A DNA stretch of 17,050 nt from Planctomycetota bacterium (GTDB taxonomy: Bacteria; Planctomycetota; Phycisphaerae; WQYP01). Below, one piece after another: positions 1-6,183 of this stretch (position 1 is its first letter; every line of letters begins with the position of its first letter). The position numbers and the translations under genes were made by a program. The DNA lies in NCBI GenBank assembly GCA_021818565.1, contig JAKATV010000246.1, positions 1 through 17,050 on the forward strand, given 5' to 3'. The notes beneath the pieces are model-generated. The model saw nothing but the letters and a program-made list of their open reading frames with translations. It was not told where the DNA came from and made no database searches.

Positions 1-16
1 TTTCCCGTCGGCCCGG

Positions 17-1303
17 TCAATCTTCATCATCACCCCCCCCTGGCACGATCAATCCGCCCGCATCGGGGATGACCGTCTGAAAGGAGACGTATTCCTGGAA
101 GCCGAACGGGGCCAAGCCGCCCCTAGCGAAGGCCGCGCCACCATCGGGAAGCTTGAAAACGAACGTATTTGCGTCTTCCTGTCCACCAGCCGCCAACGGC
201 CCCACTAGGCTCCGATACTGGGATAGCGTCATCCCCTTCACATCGCCCCAGCGGAACCAATAGGATTTGCCGGAGAGCGATGGCCGCACGCCTTCGGTAC
301 TAAGTGTCTCCAACGATGCAGGAGATACGTGCACCATCGCGCCGTCGGGCACGCCGGAGAACAGTTCCCCGAGCGACGATCCCATCATCAGAGGCGTTGT
401 AACCGTCGGAGGCCTCTCGAACACGGGATTGTACCATCCATGTGCGGCTAAATTATCCGCCGCAAACGCCCCGCCAGCCAACGACGCCCCAAATAGAACG
501 AGGGAAGCCGTGAGCTGTCCGGGTGTCGGACGTGGATTTTCCCAGACTTGCCAAGCGGTGCTCCATCCCTCGTAGACGCCAAGGCCAGCCAGGCCAACAC
601 CGATAAGGGGTGACGCGACTGCAAGCGGGGCCAGGACGGCGCCGAGGAATATTCCCGTCGCCAAACCTTCAGTAATCGGGCGCCCCGTGGCGTAATTCGC
701 GACGCCCGTACTCAGGCCTCCCAAGGTAGCACCGATGGAAATTGCTATTGAGAGGCTGGGGATACCGAAGGAATGCCCGTTTAAATCCAGCATGTTGATC
801 GGATCACCGCCGGTGAAGGTGTATGGCAGATAGCTCATGGGATCGCCGATGTGGCCGTAATTACCATAATCGGCCTGCGTGAATTCGCCGGTACCGGTGT
901 TGTAGAACCGGGCATCGTCGTAGTAGTTGCCCGAAGCGGCATCGAATGGCATGGAACTATACAGGTATGTTGTTAATGCTGTGCTTGCATTGAAGCCTAG
1001 CGCGTCACCGAAAGCGCCATAATTCATGTCTTCAACGACCTTGCCGGTGACGTCGGTAACAAGCCGTGTGTTGCCATGGGCATCCGCGCAGCGCTCGATG
1101 ACCAATGAATAATGATCAATGAATAATCTCTCGGAGATTCCAAACTTCTGATCAGCGTTCCGTGATCGTTGGAGATTGCAAACATCCACTGATTTCTCAA
1201 ATTCCGCAGGCTGTAACACGGTACCAGGTGCGAAAGGTTCCTCCCGGCGGCAGTGCTTGCCACTTTGCTTGATTAACAAAATTGTTTCGTCCGCCGCGAC
1301 CAT
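17..1303 (-). CDS. Rhs core end with C-terminal toxin-like tip (orphan, 5'-truncated)
   Basis: Rhs-family proteins are large secreted or surface polymorphic toxins whose variable C-terminal tip follows a conserved core. Residues 73-178 match the end of the core: DAHGNTRLVTD, then YYDDARFYNTGTGEFTQAD, then GGDPINMLDLNGH, the usual last motif before the tip. The tip (179-428) starts with Gly/Ala-rich hydrophobic stretches (about 183-245 and 265-282) and ends in a soluble domain (about 290-428) with HVSPASL and SYWFRWGDVKGMT. I do not recognise that domain. The HxS...EGVRPS pattern is faintly like ADP-ribosyltransferase-type tips (weak inference). Residues 1-72 are translated from the dispersed repeat that also opens the frame at 3724, so they are probably not native. 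No upstream core repeats exist here, so this is an orphan tip cassette or a remnant. Its immunity gene, if present, would lie left of the window. Confidence 0.7.
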   Translation of the reverse strand: MVAADETILLIKQSGKHCRREEPFAPGTVLQPAEFEKSVDVCNLQRSRNADQKFGISERLFIDHYSLVIERCADAHGNTRLVTDVTGKVVEDMNYGAFGDALGFNASTALTTYLYSSMPFDAASGNYYDDARFYNTGTGEFTQADYGNYGHIGDPMSYLPYTFTGGDPINMLDLNGHSFGIPSLSIAISIGATLGGLSTGVANYATGRPITEGLATGIFLGAVLAPLAVASPLIGVGLAGLGVYEGWSTAWQVWENPRPTPGQLTASLVLFGASLAGGAFAADNLAAHGWYNPVFERPPTVTTPLMMGSSLGELFSGVPDGAMVHVSPASLETLSTEGVRPSLSGKSYWFRWGDVKGMTLSQYRSLVGPLAAGGQEDANTFVFKLPDGGAAFARGGLAPFGFQEYVSFQTVIPDAGGLIVPGGGDDED

Positions 1304-1452
1304 TCTATCAATCTTCCGAAACTTTAGATCCTTGGTCAGTGTTCAGTGGCCATTGTAACATCCCCTCCGTTTCCCTCCACCGCCTCCTTGTGAATCAATG
1401 TGTTCCAGGTCCCATGTTCAGAATTCATTGGGCCGCTTTTTTCACCACAGAG
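1191..1452. repeat. Long direct repeat, copy A
   Basis: This stretch is repeated at 3600-3865 in the same orientation. The inner part 1245-1400 differs from 3654-3813 by only a few substitutions and one 4-bp insertion; the flanks are less alike. It lies between the putative immunity gene and the Rhs core fragment, and contributes the opening codons of the 17-1303 frame. I see no credible protein of its own: both strands give only short frames whose translations track the repeat. Confidence 0.85.
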
Positions 1453-1573
1453 GCAGCGGAGGAAAGAAGAGGGCGAATAACGGGAGCGGGAAAACGATCC
1501 ACAGATTTTCTGGATTGCGCAGATTTTCCGATGGGGCACCAATTGCTCCGTGTCTTTGTTTCTTCGTGGTGAA
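1441..1573. repeat. Palindromic dispersed element (TTCACCAC...GTGGTGAA ends)
   Basis: The element begins TTCACCACAGAGGC and ends CTTCGTGGTGAA, so its ends are inverted copies (8 bp perfect, more if gaps are allowed around GGAG/CTCC). Its first 60 bases (1441-1500) recur at 3507-3566 with two mismatches, and a decayed start (TTCACCGCAGAG) recurs at 3854. Elements starting this way are familiar from intergenic DNA of planctomycetes and related phyla (general knowledge, not checked). Most of the gene-poor stretch 1304-1609 is made of this element and repeat A. Confidence 0.65.
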
Positions 1574-1609
1574 GTTGTTCTGCCGATGCAACCATGCTGT
1601 TGGGATCCG

Positions 1610-2638
1610 TCACGAGACCACATACTTCCGCAGAGTTTCATTAATATACGCCAAATCACCAGCAAGTTGGCCCGTTTTGGGTATATTATCCATGAGATAT
1701 CTGGCGTTGTTTAGATCGCTATTGTCTGGAAGATGACCATCTTTCAATTTTGTGTTTAGTGATATAAAAAATGCCGTTATCTGATCCTTTTGCAATTGGG
1801 TCCATCCATGTCGAATATCCGATGGCAGAAGTGGATCCGATAGCCGCTCAGTGACTGCGGCGACGTCTCGGTTCACAACGTCGACGGACTTACACCGACG
1901 ACTCCATGGCAGTTGGCCACGAGTACCTGTGGCGACCCTTTCCAGTACCCCGGCCAGACAGCCCCCACTAATATCGGCGTCAGCAAGCCACCGTTGTACC
2001 CGACGACTGTGTTCAGGTCGTAGTTCGCCGAAACGGTCAATAGCCGCCGCTCGCAGTTCCGCGATCAAGCAGATGGCTTGCGCTTTCTTCGTATCAGTCC
2101 ATCCGTGCTGAAGGTCAGAAGGAAGCAACGGATCAGACAGTCGCTCCTGAATTCCCTCTACCACACGCAGGGTCGCGTCTCTGGAGCGCAAGGCTGCCCG
2201 TAGCACGAACGCGCCGAGGACAAAAAATGCCGGGATCATAGAAGCGAGCAGATAGAAATGTAGTAGCCCTTGTATCGATATTGGTAGCCACCAAAGGGCG
2301 GCACGATTCAGCAATCCGTAGTACACAGGGAGCACTGCCATACTAGCGCTGGCTACGGCCAGCGCTGTGGCAACGAAAGCTGCGATATGCCAGCGGTAAG
2401 CCAAGACACCAACCGCAGTGAGCGCTATGGCGCAAGGCACAACCAAGTCAAAAAGCGGAACCTGTGTCTTGCCGCTCGGCACAAATTGGTAATTATAAAC
2501 GCTGAAGAGCCAATCTGCCCCTGGCAGATGCGAACCGAGGTAGGCGTGCAGCGCAATCTCAGCGCCGAATGTAGCCCCCAGAATCGCCAGGAGCTTGGTT
2601 GTGTTCCCCAAGGATGGAGTGTTGTCGTTCACACGCAC
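1610..2638 (-). CDS. Four-helix membrane protein with duplicated cytosolic domain, putative immunity protein
   Basis: I do not recognise a named family. The protein has four likely membrane helices (about residues 15-34, 62-82, 86-108, 118-148) and then a soluble C-terminal half. That half carries a duplicated motif, ERLSDPLLPSDLQHGWT at 165-181 and ERLSDPLLPSDIRHGWT at 264-280, 99 residues apart, each followed by a helical, charged stretch. The start is GTG at 2638. A GAGGG Shine-Dalgarno sits six bases upstream and overlaps the TGA stop of the Rhs-like tip gene, which ends 10 bases away, so the two are translationally coupled. Position directly behind a polymorphic-toxin tip is the standard place for the cognate immunity gene. 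A membrane immunity protein would fit a toxin acting at the inner membrane. Function is inferred from context only. Confidence 0.65.
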   Translation of the reverse strand: MRVNDNTPSLGNTTKLLAILGATFGAEIALHAYLGSHLPGADWLFSVYNYQFVPSGKTQVPLFDLVVPCAIALTAVGVLAYRWHIAAFVATALAVASASMAVLPVYYGLLNRAALWWLPISIQGLLHFYLLASMIPAFFVLGAFVLRAALRSRDATLRVVEGIQERLSDPLLPSDLQHGWTDTKKAQAICLIAELRAAAIDRFGELRPEHSRRVQRWLADADISGGCLAGVLERVATGTRGQLPWSRRCKSVDVVNRDVAAVTERLSDPLLPSDIRHGWTQLQKDQITAFFISLNTKLKDGHLPDNSDLNNARYLMDNIPKTGQLAGDLAYINETLRKYVVS

Positions 2639-2647
2639 GTACTACCC

Positions 2648-3724
2648 TCACATAAACCGGAGATTCATGTTGCCTGGCAGCAACTGCCAGTAATCAGTCC
2701 ACGAGGCACTGAAAGAGTTGGAGGGAGGACCACCGGATTGCCACCCCAAGCTTAGCGATACCCCGAATGACTGGCTCCCGGCGTACGACCAAAATAGGTT
2801 CACCCCGTACGAGAGCCCATTGGCAATCTTGGAACCAAGCACAGCGGCCTCGCTCGCGTAGCCCGCATTGTAGATCCCATACCGGAGAAACCAAGGCTCG
2901 TCGACGCCCGGCATAGGGAACAGCTTGGGAGACGCAAAATCCTGTGCCAGCTGCCTGGCTAGCTTCGTCCTCAGCTCTGCCGGCAGCGCCTTGACGGGCA
3001 CGCTGAGCGTTGGAAACGGGCCAGCGTAGCCTTCAGAGTGTGGGGAGTTCCAAACGAGGCCAGCACCTAGCGCCCCGCCTGCCGAGAGGCTGCCTTGCGC
3101 CCCGAGTGCGAGCAAGCCGCCCGCGTAGCCGTATAGTGCAGCACTCCCGTTGTACGGCGAGATGAGCAGTTCCATCCCACCTGTCGCACCAAGCCCTGCA
3201 GGTAGCGATCCCAACCGCACAGCCGCGGCACCTGAGAGACCAAATTCCACCGCGTCCGGAGAACCGGCCGTCTCTAAAGCAGCCAATACACCAAGAGGAA
3301 TCAACGCTGCAGCCACATATCCGATGAACGGAGTGGCGACCTCGCTGATGGCACTGGAGAGCACGGTGTTGATGGCGATGCTGGCTAACAGAAACCAATT
3401 CTCACCACGAGGCACAAAGCGGTGCCCAAATGAATGGTGATCGATGAACAAGCTGTCGGACATCCCGAATCCCTGAACCGTGGCCATTGATCCGTGATCA
3501 GTGATGTTCACCACAGAGGCGGCGGAGGAAAGGAGAGGGCGAATAACGGGAGCGGGAAAACGATCCATCCCGGCGCACCCGGGATAAACTCCATCCACAG
3601 ATTTCTCAAATTTCGCAGATCGTACCGCGACGCCACGTGCGAAAGTTGTCCTCCGGCGGCAGTGCTTGCCACTTTGCTTGGTTAACAAAATTGTTTCGTC
3701 CGCCGCAACCATTCTATCAATCAA
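2648..3724 (-). CDS. Orphan Rhs-like C-terminal tip, glycine-rich (5'-truncated)
   Basis: The informative part runs from about residue 108 (near 3400) to the end. It has a hydrophobic stretch (about 109-150), a Gly/Ala-rich segment (160-228) with GATGGMELLISPYNGSAALY and a following YAGPF, then a C-terminal part (about 280-358) of alternating polar and aromatic residues ending in a WTDYWQL motif. This architecture resembles glycine-rich C-terminal domains I associate with Rhs-type proteins; no enzymatic motif is visible. Residues 1-107 are translated from the dispersed repeats (the opening MVAADETILL recurs in the 17-1303 frame), so the annotated start is only the furthest in-frame ATG; internal ATGs at 3487 and 3463 are equally possible. 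No Rhs core repeats precede it. The gene is likely a displaced toxin tip, silent unless recombined onto a core, paired with the membrane protein just downstream. Confidence 0.55.
   Translation of the reverse strand: MIDRMVAADETILLTKQSGKHCRRRTTFARGVAVRSAKFEKSVDGVYPGCAGMDRFPAPVIRPLLSSAASVVNITDHGSMATVQGFGMSDSLFIDHHSFGHRFVPRGENWFLLASIAINTVLSSAISEVATPFIGYVAAALIPLGVLAALETAGSPDAVEFGLSGAAAVRLGSLPAGLGATGGMELLISPYNGSAALYGYAGGLLALGAQGSLSAGGALGAGLVWNSPHSEGYAGPFPTLSVPVKALPAELRTKLARQLAQDFASPKLFPMPGVDEPWFLRYGIYNAGYASEAAVLGSKIANGLSYGVNLFWSYAGSQSFGVSLSLGWQSGGPPSNSFSASWTDYWQLLPGNMNLRFM
3507..3566. repeat. Second copy of the TTCACCACAGAG element start
   Basis: These 60 bases match 1441-1500 with two mismatches. 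Here the unit lies left of the long repeat core (3654-3813), whereas in copy A it lies right of it, so the blocks are mosaics of the same units in different order. Confidence 0.85.
3567..3585. repeat. Short perfect hairpin inserted in the repeat block
   Basis: ATCCCGG and CCGGGAT form a perfect 7-bp inverted repeat around a 5-base loop (CGCAC). The hairpin and a few flanking bases are absent from copy A at the equivalent place, so this looks like a small insertion within the dispersed element. No T-run follows on either strand, so it is not a terminator. Confidence 0.6.
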
Positions 3725-3865
3725 TCTTCCGAAACTTTAGATCCTTGGCCAGTGTTCAGTGGCCATTGTAACATCCCCTTCGTTTACCTCCACCGCCTCC
3801 TTGTGAATCAACGTGTTCCAGATTCCAAGTTCCGAATTCATCGGACCGCTTTTTTCACCGCAGAG
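3600..3865. repeat. Long direct repeat, copy B
   Basis: This is the partner of 1191-1452. The inner part 3654-3813 is near-identical to 1245-1400 apart from an extra AATC. It lies upstream of the orphan tip in the direction of transcription and contributes the opening codons of the 2648-3724 frame. Together copies A and B bracket the tip/immunity pair. The gene-poor stretch 3725-3958 contains the end of this repeat, then about 90 bases in which I see nothing. Confidence 0.85.
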
Positions 3866-3958
3866 ACGGGAGAGGAACCGGAGGTTCCCCGGGCGACTGC
3901 CGCACAGCTTGGTTTCCGAAATCGTTTCGACTGTTGCGACCATCTTTTTACTCATTAC

Positions 3959-4540
3959 TTATCGTGCGGTGCAACGACCACGATCGGCCAGCGTGGCCAC
4001 TCGGTCCCGCGCGTCCGTGCGTTGGGCATAGGCCCTGAGTCCGAAAATCTCGGCTTGTAGTCGAGCGGCCAACCTGTCCGGATCGGCGTCCGCAGCAATC
4101 TCGCCCGCATCACGTGCAACGCGAAAAATCTCAGCGAGCGCTTTTTCCATCGAGCTCATCATCTGCTCAGTCAGGCGGCGCAGTACCGGATCGTCATCCG
4201 GCGTTTCAAGCAGTGTCTTTACCAACATGCATGCCCTTGCAGGCGGCGCGATTTGGGGCGTACATCCCAGGCTGCGCACATGCGCTGCAAGGCCAGCAAG
4301 CACCGTCGGCTCGCGCTGAAGCGCGTCGTCCAGCCGTGCCCGAGATAGCTTCAGATAGGCCTGGAGAGTTTCGGAGAAAAGCCCTTGCTTTGAGCCAAAT
4401 GCGGCGTAGATGGAGCCGGGCCGCATATTTAAAGCAGCCTCGAGGTTCTTAAGCGAGGTGTTGTGATAGCCCTTAGACCAAAACAACTCCATTGCCTTCC
4501 CCAAAACCTCCTCCTTATTGTAGCTGGCGTATCTAGGCAT
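3959..4540 (-). CDS. TetR/AcrR-family transcriptional regulator
   Basis: This is a 193-residue DNA-binding repressor of the TetR type. The N-terminal helix-turn-helix is clear: TSLKNLEAALNMRPGSIYAA at residues 28-47, preceded by AMELFWSKGYHNT and followed by FGSKQGLF, the family's usual third-helix ending. Residues about 60-193 form the helical ligand/dimer domain with an ARACMLVKTLLE motif common in the group. I chose ATG at 4540 because family members begin a few residues before this motif; the frame continues upstream to 4726 through repeat-encoded basic residues that look non-coding. The last residues (DRGRCTAR) are unusual and end shortly before the dispersed repeat, so the C-terminus may be slightly truncated. 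No efflux or enzyme partner lies beside it, so its target is unknown. Confidence 0.88.
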   Translation of the reverse strand: MPRYASYNKEEVLGKAMELFWSKGYHNTSLKNLEAALNMRPGSIYAAFGSKQGLFSETLQAYLKLSRARLDDALQREPTVLAGLAAHVRSLGCTPQIAPPARACMLVKTLLETPDDDPVLRRLTEQMMSSMEKALAEIFRVARDAGEIAADADPDRLAARLQAEIFGLRAYAQRTDARDRVATLADRGRCTAR

Positions 4541-4583
4541 CGGTAATCGCGTCTCTGGCGGTGAGCATGTCAACAAGCATTGA

Positions 4584-4611
4584 CTTATATGTTCGCTTAG
4601 ATAAAGGTAAA
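4584..4611 (-). promoter_or_regulatory. Possible promoter of the TetR gene
   Basis: On the minus strand TTTACC (4606-4611) and TATAAG (4584-4589) are spaced 16 bases apart, 44 bases from the ATG. The surrounding TTATATGTTCGCTTAGATAA is an imperfect palindrome (6 of 10 arm positions), which could be an autoregulatory operator. Both calls are weak. Confidence 0.35.
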
Positions 4612-4618
4612 GTGCAAG

Positions 4619-4688
4619 CCTTGTTTCTGGCACCTTGTTTCTGGCAGCCCTGTTTCTGACAGCCTTGTTTCTACGCCTTGTTTTTGAG
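4619..4688. repeat. Tandem 13-15 bp repeat, five units
   Basis: Five head-to-tail units of the form CCTTGTTTCTGGCAG: 4619-4632, 4633-4647, 4648-4662, 4663-4675 and 4676-4688, the last two decayed. The array lies upstream of the TetR gene, just beyond its candidate promoter. There are no unique spacers, so it is not a CRISPR array. Confidence 0.8.
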
Positions 4689-4798
4689 CCACCCATTTTA
4701 CCGCTGCTCAATATACAATCCAGCAAGCCATTAAATCCGCCGCCGTTTCAATTAACGAATCACGTCCTTGTTTCATTTCTCCGGTATTGGGTAATTGC

Positions 4799-5206
4799 TC
4801 ACGAATTACGTTTTCTCCATGGCCCGGCGGGTGGCCAATGCGCATCGAACGCGGTTCGGGTGTTAACCGCGATAAGCACCGGCACCAAAAATGTTCGGAC
4901 TTGCCGAACGGTCGTCAGGAGGGCGGAGGAATCTTCACCAGAGCGGTTATTGCGAATAAAAGCCCTCCATTGTAGAACTTTTGTGGCATCTTTGCCGAAC
5001 CCATCCGTCAACGAGATCGGCAGATGATCCGGCAAAACCCGTCCGCGACGCTTTAGTGTCGTGTTAATAGCGATTTGCAAGGTGCTTCCATCAAAAGTGA
5101 AGTGCCGCGCCAGCATGGCATTGAAGTCCTCTTTTCGCGCCATCGCGATATGCAGCAGACGGTCGTGAACGCTATGCGCAATGGGATCATGGAGTTTGCC
5201 GGTCAC
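4799..5206 (-). pseudogene. abiEii: AbiEii type IV toxin with large internal in-frame deletion
   Basis: AbiEii toxins are nucleotidyltransferase-like proteins of roughly 250-320 residues that form type IV toxin-antitoxin/abortive-infection systems with AbiEi. Only the two ends remain here. Residues 1-36 match the start (SVHDRLLHIAMARKEDFNAM), and residues about 37-135 match the C-terminal region (FDGSTLQIAINTTLKRRG, then KDATKVLQWRAFI, ending DAHWPPAGPW). The whole nucleotidyltransferase middle, with its GSxxE/D-type and DxD motifs, is missing. The junction lies near 5098 and stays in frame. The GTG start at 5206 overlaps the antitoxin stop (GTGA), with GGAGG seven bases upstream, so the translation signals survive. 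The product cannot be a working toxin, though it could still be made. Confidence 0.8.
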
Positions 5207-5805
5207 AACATCGCCTCCAGGAACGGACTCATCACACGTTCTACCCGGCAGATACGAGCGTAACGGACCAATTCGTCAATACTCGCTTTTCGCTGTTGCA
5301 CGCAATCCCGCAAGGCCTCAATGGCTACATTCAATCCAATCTTGTTTCGGCACTTGAAGCAGTCCGCCACCGTTTTGGCGATGCCGTATACTCGGACCGG
5401 CACGCCTTGAATCTTGTGCGTTTCCACCCCCTGCGTCAGCGCTGCGCCGGAGAAGCGAATGATCCGTAGCGCCACGATATCCATGCGCGGCGCGTTCGCT
5501 TTCTGGTCAATGGCCAGCCAAACTTCAACCGGGTTCTGCGTGGTTAGATCATGGAATCGCAGCGCGGAGAGCAGGCAAACCACCCCGGCCGGCGTTTTCT
5601 TACAGACTTGGCTCAGGGATTGATGTTCGGAGGCCATGACACCGGGCAGGCGGTAAAGACCGCGGGCCAAATGTTCGATGAGGCCCTGCCGGACTGCCAG
5701 CACAAGGTATTGTCTTGCAATGCCTTTGGCCTCCAGATCACGAGGACGCAGGATGCCCTGTCGGCGAACCAAATCAACAACTTGAGTTATTTTTGTACTA
5801 CTCAT
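5203..5805 (-). CDS. abiEi: AbiEi antitoxin / transcriptional repressor
   Basis: AbiEi is the antitoxin of the AbiE type IV system and represses its own operon. The 200-residue length is typical. The N-terminal winged-helix region (about 5-55) contains LVRRQGILRPRDLEAKGIAR and GLIEHLARGLYRLPG. The C-terminal domain contains VCLLSALRFHDL, PVRVYGIAKTVADCFKCRNK and GLNVAIEALRDCV, all hallmark segments of the family. The ATG at 5805 gives the expected N-terminus; no strong Shine-Dalgarno is visible. It overlaps the toxin remnant by four bases (GTGA). The reading frame is intact although the toxin is deleted, so it may persist as a stand-alone regulator, an antidote to a related toxin, or simply have been left behind. 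Confidence 0.88.
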   Translation of the reverse strand: MSSTKITQVVDLVRRQGILRPRDLEAKGIARQYLVLAVRQGLIEHLARGLYRLPGVMASEHQSLSQVCKKTPAGVVCLLSALRFHDLTTQNPVEVWLAIDQKANAPRMDIVALRIIRFSGAALTQGVETHKIQGVPVRVYGIAKTVADCFKCRNKIGLNVAIEALRDCVQQRKASIDELVRYARICRVERVMSPFLEAML

Positions 5806-5822
5806 TTCATCTTACTATATTA

Positions 5823-5851
5823 CGATATATCGGTGGTAGCATGCAAGTACC
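5823..5851. promoter_or_regulatory. Palindromes in the abiE promoter, candidate AbiEi operator
   Basis: A perfect 10-bp palindrome CGATATATCG (5823-5832) and an inverted pair GGTA...TACC (5835-5851, around GCATGC) lie 18-46 bases upstream of abiEi. On the minus strand TTGGTA and TATATC about 18 bases apart could be the promoter. AbiEi proteins are known to bind inverted repeats in their own promoter; assigning these particular ones is inference. Confidence 0.45.
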
Positions 5852-6030
5852 AATATAATGTAAAATTCGCGGATGAAGGGACATTAAGTCGGGAAGTCGC
5901 GATGGTCCCGGTCGTCGTGCGGTTCGAAAAGCCACGCTGTGCTCCGGCTTCTGTGCGCGTTGCCGCGTTCCATGCGTGCGCGCGGGCGACAGGTTGGCTG
6001 ATCCGGCAAAAGTGGGGCTATCCGACCGAT

Positions 6031-6068
6031 AAAAAAAGTAGGCGAGCGCCATAGGGAGGCTCGCCTAC
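6031..6068 (-). terminator. Rho-independent terminator, minus strand
   Basis: GTAGGCGAGC (6038-6047) and GCTCGCCTAC (6059-6068) form a perfect 10-bp stem with an 11-base loop. On the minus strand the stem is followed directly by seven Ts (6031-6037). The plus strand has no T-run after the stem. It would also shield the abiE operon from read-through. Confidence 0.8.
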
Positions 6069-6148
6069 CGGAGGGGAGAGAAGGCAAAGTAATACCCGAG
6101 CTTGGCGCGAAGAAACTAAAATTAGAAATTGTCTCTCTCGCACTGCTG
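6031..6148 (-). ncRNA. Candidate small RNA between abiE and cmk
   Basis: A minus-strand unit of about 118 nt is bounded by a reasonable sigma70-type promoter and a strong intrinsic terminator, and contains no plausible reading frame. The transcript would carry a long pyrimidine-rich, probably single-stranded stretch (CTTCTCTCCCCTCC, about 6070-6087) that includes the CCUCC anti-Shine-Dalgarno core, a layout seen in trans-acting sRNAs. No known RNA family is recognised. No minus-strand gene lies to its right that would need this terminator, which supports a free-standing transcript. Confidence 0.5.
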
Positions 6149-6154
6149 CTTTAA

Positions 6155-6183
6155 ACTATAATCCCGATTTGCCGGAGTTGCAA
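6155..6183 (-). promoter_or_regulatory. Promoter for the candidate sRNA
   Basis: On the minus strand TTGCAA (6178-6183) and TATAGT (6155-6160) are separated by exactly 17 bases, predicting a start near 6148. The plus strand has a perfect TATAAT at 6157-6162 in the same AT core but no convincing -35. That could be a divergent cmk promoter, which would leave a leader of about 195 nt containing a small TTTCGCC/GGCGAAA hairpin (6185-6200). I see nothing else in 5852-6030. Confidence 0.5.

Noticed and set aside
1336..1736. Several frames of about 60-110 codons on both strands in the repeat block
   Set aside because: Their translations merely follow the dispersed repeat, and similar frames appear in the second repeat block; no start signals or domains support them.
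4619..4688. CRISPR-like array
   Set aside because: Units are 13-15 bp and contiguous with no spacers, and no cas genes are present.
3959..4726. Longer TetR protein starting at 4726
   Set aside because: The extra 62 residues are translated from the tandem repeat and promoter region, and the family N-terminus fits the ATG at 4540.
4635..5027. Plus-strand frame of 130 codons over the tandem repeat and the AbiEii remnant
   Set aside because: It is a shadow of the AbiEii C-terminal remnant plus the repeat array.
5901..5940. tRNA-like GGTTCGAAA T-loop motif
   Set aside because: The bases around the loop do not form a T stem, and no acceptor or anticodon arm could be built.
5551..6054. Plus-strand frame of 167 codons across the abiEi start and promoter
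   Set aside because: It is antisense to the well-supported AbiEi gene, has no family features, and runs through the promoter region.
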